From assembly GCA_019689515.1 (NCBI GenBank), contig JADGHI010000101.1:1-10266 (forward strand): DNA of 10,266 bases, given 5' to 3'. The DNA is from Acetobacteraceae bacterium. Lineage in GTDB: Bacteria > Pseudomonadota > Alphaproteobacteria > Acetobacterales > Acetobacteraceae. The notes beneath the pieces are model-generated. The model was not told where the DNA came from, did not search any database, and was given only the letters and a program-made list of their open reading frames with translations. Position numbers and translations under genes: made by a program. This document shows, in pieces, positions 6,229 through 10,266 of the stretch. How positions within the stretch are numbered: the stretch's first letter is position 1; every line of letters begins with the position of its first letter.

Positions 6229-7313
6229 TGCCGGCGCCCCACCTCCGCCCCTATCCGTGGGCGACGCCAATCGCCGCCTGGCCGGAGTGCGACCGCGCGG
6301 CCTGGGCCCGGGCGGTGGCGCCGGCCCCGGGCTTCCTCGCCCGCCGCGACCCGGCGCCGGCCCGGCGCTGGTCGGCGCGCCGGCGCGGCCCCGACGGAGG
6401 ACGCCGGCCTGGCGGCGCGCACGACGCCCGAGCGCCTGGCCGCCTTCGCCGAGGCCGAGCGGTCGCGCGGGCTCAAGCTCGCCTCGATCGCCACCGCGGT
6501 GGGCAACGTCGTCGGGGTGGCGCGCTCGCTCGCGCCGCGCCGCGACTGGCGGGCGGCCTACGCGGTGCTGGATGGCATCCGCGCCGACGCGCGCGGCGAG
6601 CGGCCCGCGCCGCGCCACCTGGTGCAGCCGGCCGAGCCCTACGCGCTCGGCATCGGCCTCATGGAGGGCGCGCTCGACGCGGAGGGCGCCGTGGCCGACC
6701 CGGAGGCCTGGCAGGACGGGCTGATGGTCGCCCTGCTCGCCGCGGCCCCGCTGCGCATCGCCAACTTCGCCGCGCTGCGCCTCGGCGCGCACCTGGCCCG
6801 GGACGCCTCCGGCCTCTGGACCATCCACCTCGGCGAGGGCGAGACCAAGACGCGGCGCGGCGCCGCCTGGCCCGTGCCGGAGGGGCTCGCGCCCTACCTG
6901 GAGCACCACCTCGGCGCGGTCCGCCCGGTGCTGCCGGCGCGGGGACGGGGGGTGCCGCAGACACCGGCGCGCTCTGGCTCGGCGCCCTTGGCCTGCCGCT
7001 CGGCCACCAGGGCGTGCGGGCGCGAATCAAGGCGCGCACGGCGGCGGCGTTCGACAGGCCGGCGCTGCCGCACGGCTTCCGCCACTGCGCAGCGACCGCC
7101 TTCGCGCTCGAGCACCCGGGGCGGCCGCGCGACGCCGCCGCCCTGCTCGGCCACGCCGGGCCGCGCACCACCGAGCGGCACTACGTCCTCTCCCGCCGCC
7201 ACCTCGCCCTCGCCAAGGTGCAGGGGATCATCGCACGGCGGATCGCGGCGGGGACCGTACAGGGCGTCGTCCCCGGGACAGCCGGAGAGGCGCGCGGCAA
7301 CGGGCCCGGCTGA
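6228..7313 (+). pseudogene. Second tyrosine recombinase, coupled to the first, with two frame lesions
   Basis: Its ATG (6228-6230) shares one base with the TGA of the upstream recombinase, so translation would be coupled. The N-terminus reads MPAPHLRPYPWATPIAAWPE in the starting frame up to ARRWSA near 6380. The core-binding domain then resumes in another frame with EDAGLAARTTPERLAAFAEA from 6397. From my memory of relatives, a short helix is absent there, so I infer a deletion of some tens of bases. The second frame carries the first catalytic Arg (APLRIANFAALRL, 6754) and the Lys (GETKTRRG, 6847). A second switch lies at the six-G run 6947-6952 (one base lost). The original frame then gives LWLGALGLPLGHQGVRARI, LPHGFRHCAATAFAL (HxxR, 7071-7082), LLGHAG (His 7152) and TTERHYVL (Tyr 7182), ending at TGA 7313. 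All catalytic residues survive but no continuous protein does. Family length is about 350-380 residues. Together with the first gene it forms a two-recombinase operon. Confidence 0.78.
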
Positions 7314-7331
7314 CCGGCGCCGCGCTCGACC

Positions 7332-8471
7332 CTACCCCTCGGCCATTCGTCGGGAGAGCCGCTCGAATTCGCGCCGGAGCGGAATTGCCTCGAACGGGAG
7401 GGCCAGGCCGGGCCGCGCCGACAGGACCGCCGACAGGTCGCGCTCCGTGTCCCGGAGCATCGCCGCGACGTCGAGGGCGAGCGCCGCCGTGCGTGCCGTG
7501 TTCTCGGCGATGCCCCGCCTCCGCGTCGTCTCCTCGGCCTGGGCCGCGAGGGCGGCCGTGAGGCGCTCGAGGTGCGAGCGGTAGAGCGCGATCACTTCGA
7601 GGACGAGGACGTTCGCCTCGATGCTCCGCGTGAGCTCCGCGCGCTCGTCCGGCGACGCCGCCGTACCCAGGCGCCGCTCGGCATCGGCCTTGAGCGCGCG
7701 CGCCTCGGCCTCAAACCTTGGCAGGCGCGGCAGGATGTCGCCGATGATCCTCTCTCGCGCCTCCTGCTGCACGACGGCCAGGATGCCGAGCGAGGCGGCG
7801 TGCAGGGCGTAGTAGCGGCGGATGAGCGGCTCGCTGTCGGGCGCCCGCCGCAACGCCTCGCGTAGCGAAGCGGTCACACGCTCGACGTTGGCGTACACGC
7901 CGGCCATGGCGACAAGGGTCTCGCCCTCCGAGGCCGCCGCGATGCTCTCGACGGCGTCGCGGCCCAGAGGGACGCCGATCGCGGCGAGCCGCGCGGCCAA
8001 TTCGTCGAGCGCGCGGTCGAGCGCTTCCCGCGCCTCGCGCTCCGGGCGTCCGATGGGGTCCGGATCCGAGGCCTCCGCACCGGTCCGTTGCATGCCGAGG
8101 GAACGCAGCGCGGAGTCCATCCAGCCCGCCTCGTCGCCGGATCGGCCGCCGGCCGCCGCTGCGATCCGGGCTGCGGTCACGCGCTGCTGCACCGCGTAGA
8201 GGTGCGCCTGGGCGGAGCGCACGGCGCGCAGCTGTCCCATCGCCTCGCTGCCGGCGAGCTCCACGGCGGCGTCGCGGAGCGCGGCCTCGACCCGCGCGAC
8301 CGCGTTCGGCGTGTCCCGCTGCAGGATCGGAAGGGCAAGGAGCCGGTCGGCGGCCCCGCTCACGGTGGTGACCGCACGCGCCAGCTCGGGCGCGACCGGA
8401 GACGCGCTGGCCGCGATAGGCGGGGGAGCGCACCAGGACAGGCCCAGGGCGAGGGCGGCTGAGCAGAGCAT
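7332..8471 (-). CDS. Uncharacterised, probably exported alpha-helical protein (379 residues)
   Basis: I do not recognise this protein. It opens with a hydrophobic stretch (AALALGLSWCAPPPIAASAS, residues 5-24) that resembles a signal peptide with a possible cleavage after ASA at residue 23. The n-region lacks Lys/Arg, and Cys14 is not in a proper lipobox (Trp precedes it), so export is likely but not certain. The remainder is almost wholly predicted helix, rich in Ala, Arg, Glu and Leu, with few Gly or Pro. Heptad-like segments include VEAALRDAAVELAGSEAMG, LDRALDELAARLAAIG, FEAEARALKADAERRL and YRSHLERLTAALAAQAEETT; coiled-coil or helical-bundle structure is inferred. ATG 8471 has GGGGGAG about 7 bases upstream. 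It is convergent with the second tyrosine recombinase (18 bases between stops), which marks it as possible element cargo. The frame is unbroken, unlike its neighbours. A periplasmic or envelope-associated role is conceivable; no enzymatic motif is seen. Confidence 0.72.
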   Translation of the reverse strand: MLCSAALALGLSWCAPPPIAASASPVAPELARAVTTVSGAADRLLALPILQRDTPNAVARVEAALRDAAVELAGSEAMGQLRAVRSAQAHLYAVQQRVTAARIAAAAGGRSGDEAGWMDSALRSLGMQRTGAEASDPDPIGRPEREAREALDRALDELAARLAAIGVPLGRDAVESIAAASEGETLVAMAGVYANVERVTASLREALRRAPDSEPLIRRYYALHAASLGILAVVQQEARERIIGDILPRLPRFEAEARALKADAERRLGTAASPDERAELTRSIEANVLVLEVIALYRSHLERLTAALAAQAEETTRRRGIAENTARTAALALDVAAMLRDTERDLSAVLSARPGLALPFEAIPLRREFERLSRRMAEG

Positions 8472-8775
8472 GGGAGTCTCCCCCGGTGAGCTGAGCCACG
8501 GGCTTGCGCCGCTGGCCCGCGCCTCGGAGTACGTTATTTTGGGCCAGGGTCGTCCGCAACAGCCACGCCGTGCCGCCGTGCCGGCTTCACCGAGATCAGG
8601 TGCATTCTGCCTGTTGGGGCACCGAGTGAAATGGTGAGGGTTGGCGGGGGAGCACGTCACGCGGTTGGGGCGAGCGGCGGCGCGCTGTATTGGCCTGGTA
8701 CCTGGTACATGGTGGCGCCCAGGCCCGAATGGCACTCGCCCGTGCCGCGCAGACTGGCCTCATTGGGGTGGGGCC
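8472..8775. other. Intergenic region between exported-protein gene and small coupled ORF
   Basis: These 304 bases hold no supported gene. They contain a candidate minus-strand promoter (8531-8559) and a tandem 7-base direct repeat, CCTGGTA at 8694-8700 and 8701-8707, within an imperfect palindrome around GGTACC. Large serine recombinases often have their attachment site next to their gene, so the repeat area is a possible att remnant, with weak support. In-frame TTG 8641 could extend the small downstream protein into this stretch, but composition there looks non-coding. Confidence 0.35.
8531..8559 (-). promoter_or_regulatory. Candidate promoter of the exported-protein gene
   Basis: On the minus strand, TTGCGG (8559-8554) and TAACGT (8536-8531) are separated by 17 bases, resembling a housekeeping -35/-10 pair. 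They lie in a local A+T-rich island (ACGTTATTTT on the plus strand), about 60 bases before the ATG at 8471. Pattern match only. Confidence 0.35.
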
Positions 8776-9021
8776 ATGCGCAATGCGCCCCAACCCGAGT
8801 CTCCCGAGCTTCGCACCCCGACGGCCGAAGTACCGAGGCCTCCGCGGCCGAGCGATCGTAGCCGGACAAGCGGACGCGCCGTCCACACTGCATACGCGCC
8901 CGAGGTTGCGTGCGATCTGCCGGACACCATCCCCGTCAGCGCGGGTGAACTCGGACTCGTCCTCGCGTACCTTTCCGACGAGATCGCGCGCATCCTCGCC
9001 GGGGACGACGACGGCGCATGA
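8776..9021 (+). CDS. Small protein (81 residues) translationally coupled to the serine recombinase
   Basis: The reading frame from ATG 8776 gives a Pro/Arg-rich, probably disordered first half (MRNAPQPESPELRTPTAEVP) and a structured-looking second half ending IPVSAGELGLVLAYLSDEIA, RILAGDDDGA. The last 35 residues form one amphipathic helix with an acidic tail. Its TGA (9019-9021) overlaps the recombinase ATG (9018-9020) as ATGA, the classic arrangement for translational coupling, which is the main evidence that it is expressed. The ribosome binding site is weak (GGGGTGGGG before the ATG), and an upstream TTG at 8641 is possible. I know no function. Position suggests a partner or regulator of the recombinase, for example a directionality or dosage factor, but that is inference. 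It could also be a leader ORF whose only job is coupling. Confidence 0.58.
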   Translation: MRNAPQPESPELRTPTAEVPRPPRPSDRSRTSGRAVHTAYAPEVACDLPDTIPVSAGELGLVLAYLSDEIARILAGDDDGA

Positions 9022-10266
9022 CGACCAAGACCACCGCGACCACGAAGCCCGCAGCGTCCTCCGGCGCGGCACTCCGCGTGGCCGCCTATCTCCGTGTCTC
9101 CACCGGCCGGCCGGCCGAGGCCGACCTCTCCCTCCCGGACCAGCGCCGCCAGGCCGAGGCCTACTGCGCCGAGCGCGGCTGGCGCCTGGCCGCGGTGTTC
9201 GAGGACGCCGGCGCCTCCGGCACCGACGAGGACCGCCCCGAGTTCCGCCGCCTGATCGCCGCGGCGACCGGCCCGGGCCGGCCCTTCGACGTCGTCCTCG
9301 TCCACTCGCTCAGCCGCTTCGCCCGCGACCTCATCGTCCTCGAGCTCAGCGTGCGCAGGCTCGAGAGGGCCGGCGTGCGGCTCGTCTCGATCACCCAGGA
9401 GATGGCCGACGGCCCCGACGGCGCGCTGCTGCGCCGCATCGTCGCCGCCATCGACGAGCACCACTCGCGCGAGAACGCCCGCCAGGGCTTCTGGAACGGC
9501 GCCCGCCCGCCCTTCGGCCACCGAACCGCGGAGGCCGGGCGGCGCGGCCCCCGGGTGAAGAAGGTGCTCGCCGTCGACGAGGCCGAGGCGGCGGTGGTGC
9601 GGCGGATCTTCGGCCTCTACCTCGGCGCCGAGGGCGCCCCGCTCGGGGTGAAGGCGATCGCCGCCCGGCTCGACGCGGAGGGCGTGCGCCACCGGGGCAA
9701 GCCCTTCGCGGTCTCCAACGTGCACCGGATCCTCACCGCCGAGACCTCCGCCGGGCGGCACTGGTTCGACCGGCGCGACAGCCGCAGCCGCGCGGCGAAG
9801 CCCCGCGAGCGGTGGGTCGGCATGGACGTGCCGCCGCTCGTCCCGCGCAAGGCCTTCGAGCGGGTCCAGGAAGCCCTCGCCGCGAAGAGCCCGCGCCGGA
9901 CGCCCCCGGGCGTCGTCTCCGGGTCGATCCTGCTCACCGGCCTGGCCGAATGCGCGAGTTGCGGCGGCGGGATGACGCTGCGCACGGGCAAGGGCGGGCG
10001 CTACCGCCACTACGCCTGCGCCACCTGCGCGCACCGCGGCAGGGCGCTGTGCCCCGGCCGCTCGGTGCCGATGGACGCACTCGACCGCCTGGTGCTCGGG
10101 GCCTTCGCCGAGAAGGTTCTGACCCCGCCCCGGCTGGAGCGGATCCTCGCGGCCTACGTGGCGCGCTCGGCCGAGGCCGAGGCCGGCCGGAAGGAGCGGC
10201 TGGCGCGGCTGCGGGCCGAGGCGACCGAGGCCCGGGCCGGGATGCAGCGGCTGCTCGCCCTGGTCG
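9018..10266 (+). CDS. Large serine recombinase (partial, C-terminus beyond window), with a possible internal in-frame deletion
   Basis: The N-terminal resolvase/invertase catalytic domain begins at residue 20: RVAAYLRVSTG carries the nucleophile Ser28, LPDQRRQAEAYC follows, and VHSLSRFARD and DGALLRRIVAAIDEHHSREN complete the active site and the start of the long linking helix. The recombinase domain follows (RQGFWNGARPPFGHR, DEAEAAVVRRIFGLYLGAEG, VKAIAARLDAEGVRHRGKPF). Then comes a zinc ribbon with C312xxC315 (CASCGGGMTLRTGKGG) and C334xxC337 plus C345, and RSVPMDALDRLVLGAF. A coiled-coil helix starts at the right edge. Members of this group that I recall read ENAKHTLRAMxENARQGFWNG, with two ENA repeats; here ENA (residues 152-154) runs straight into RQG. 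That would be about 11 residues lost in frame between direct repeats, shortening the helix that joins catalytic and DNA-binding domains. The enzyme would catalyse integration or excision by double-strand exchange with a phosphoserine link. The start overlaps the small upstream gene. Confidence 0.9.
   Translation, partial: MTTKTTATTKPAASSGAALRVAAYLRVSTGRPAEADLSLPDQRRQAEAYCAERGWRLAAVFEDAGASGTDEDRPEFRRLIAAATGPGRPFDVVLVHSLSRFARDLIVLELSVRRLERAGVRLVSITQEMADGPDGALLRRIVAAIDEHHSRENARQGFWNGARPPFGHRTAEAGRRGPRVKKVLAVDEAEAAVVRRIFGLYLGAEGAPLGVKAIAARLDAEGVRHRGKPFAVSNVHRILTAETSAGRHWFDRRDSRSRAAKPRERWVGMDVPPLVPRKAFERVQEALAAKSPRRTPPGVVSGSILLTGLAECASCGGGMTLRTGKGGRYRHYACATCAHRGRALCPGRSVPMDALDRLVLGAFAEKVLTPPRLERILAAYVARSAEAEAGRKERLARLRAEATEARAGMQRLLALV

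Larger units (their letters stand above)
4657..10266. mobile_element. Recombinase-rich accessory region (inferred mobile element or remnants of two elements)
   Basis: The segment begins where the hupE-type gene is cut and runs beyond the right edge. It holds two overlapping tyrosine recombinases, one unknown exported protein, one small protein and one large serine recombinase. Three site-specific recombinases in under 6 kb, with no housekeeping gene between them, is the content of an integrative element. No tRNA, terminal inverted repeat, or direct-repeat target duplication could be identified, so the borders are inferred. The tyrosine pair and the serine recombinase may belong to different elements that landed side by side. 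Confidence 0.5.

Noticed and set aside
5842..6909. Minus-strand open frame of 355 codons across the two recombinases.
   Set aside because: Low-complexity Arg/Gly/Ala translation, complementary to conserved catalytic motifs.
4635..7313. One open frame of 892 codons that could be read as a single giant recombinase fusion.
   Set aside because: The middle (about 5870-6228 and 6397-6950) in this frame is Arg/Ala/Pro-rich shadow sequence, while the true recombinase motifs there lie in the next frame. It is two genes joined by frameshifts.
4923..7313. Classification as a recombinase-in-trio element.
   Set aside because: Only two adjacent tyrosine recombinases are present and the gene after them is an unrelated convergent gene; the third recombinase nearby is of the serine type.
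8472..8485. Inverted repeat GGGAG-A-CTCCC over the ribosome binding site of the exported-protein gene as a regulatory hairpin.
   Set aside because: A one-base loop cannot close a hairpin; the repeat is probably coincidental.
8760..10034. Minus-strand open frame of 424 codons opposite the serine recombinase.
   Set aside because: The sense strand carries unmistakable serine-recombinase motifs; the antisense reading has none.
1..10266. CRISPR arrays, rRNA, anti-phage gene sets, or retron-like modules.
   Set aside because: No regularly spaced repeats, no rRNA signature, and no nuclease, helicase, reverse transcriptase or methylase motifs were found in the supported genes.

Overview
The window is very G+C-rich DNA with the strong G/C third-position bias of an alphaproteobacterium. 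Its gene content (an IclR regulator beside a thiamine-diphosphate enzyme, a cupin, a metal-dependent cyclase-type hydrolase, and recombinases of a kind common in Acetobacteraceae such as Roseomonas and in Methylobacteriaceae) points to Rhodospirillales or Hyphomicrobiales. That placement is inference from recalled family resemblance; there is no rRNA or other marker gene.

Layout. (1) 1-1920, a catabolic-type cluster: a thiamine-diphosphate enzyme (minus strand, cut by the window edge) lies behind an IclR-family regulator, and both diverge from a small cupin gene across a 66-base, locally A+T-rich promoter region. The regulator carries an internal deletion and frameshift, and the cupin has a run-on C-terminus and probably two small compensating frameshifts. 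(2) 1920-2840: a degenerate stretch, then a compact 141-residue hypothetical protein with its own ribosome binding site and a candidate promoter/operator, followed by a convergent intergenic region packed with inverted repeats. (3) 2841-3893: an intact cyclase-family hydrolase on the minus strand. (4) 4101-about 4656: the C-terminal part of a HupE/UreJ-family membrane protein, truncated at its 5' end and frameshifted. (5) about 4657-10266: an accessory region dominated by site-specific recombination. Two tyrosine recombinases overlap by one base. The first carries an N-terminal excisionase-like helix-turn-helix. Both keep the full set of catalytic residues but are frame-disrupted. They converge on a probably exported alpha-helical protein of unknown function (minus strand). 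Then comes an 81-residue small protein whose stop overlaps the start (ATGA) of a large serine recombinase that runs off the right edge.

How it fits together. The left part looks like remnants of a small-molecule degradation or processing locus (regulator, ThDP enzyme, cupin, hydrolase) with several damaged genes. The truncation of hupE exactly where the recombinase block begins suggests that this block was inserted into, or deleted up to, the membrane-protein gene. The most unusual architecture is the pair of overlapping tyrosine recombinases with a fused excisionase-type DNA-binding domain, next to a serine recombinase coupled to a small partner. Because many genes carry frame lesions (one-base changes, some in homopolymers, as well as longer deletions), either real decay of a former mobile element or assembly error in a high-G+C genome must be considered.
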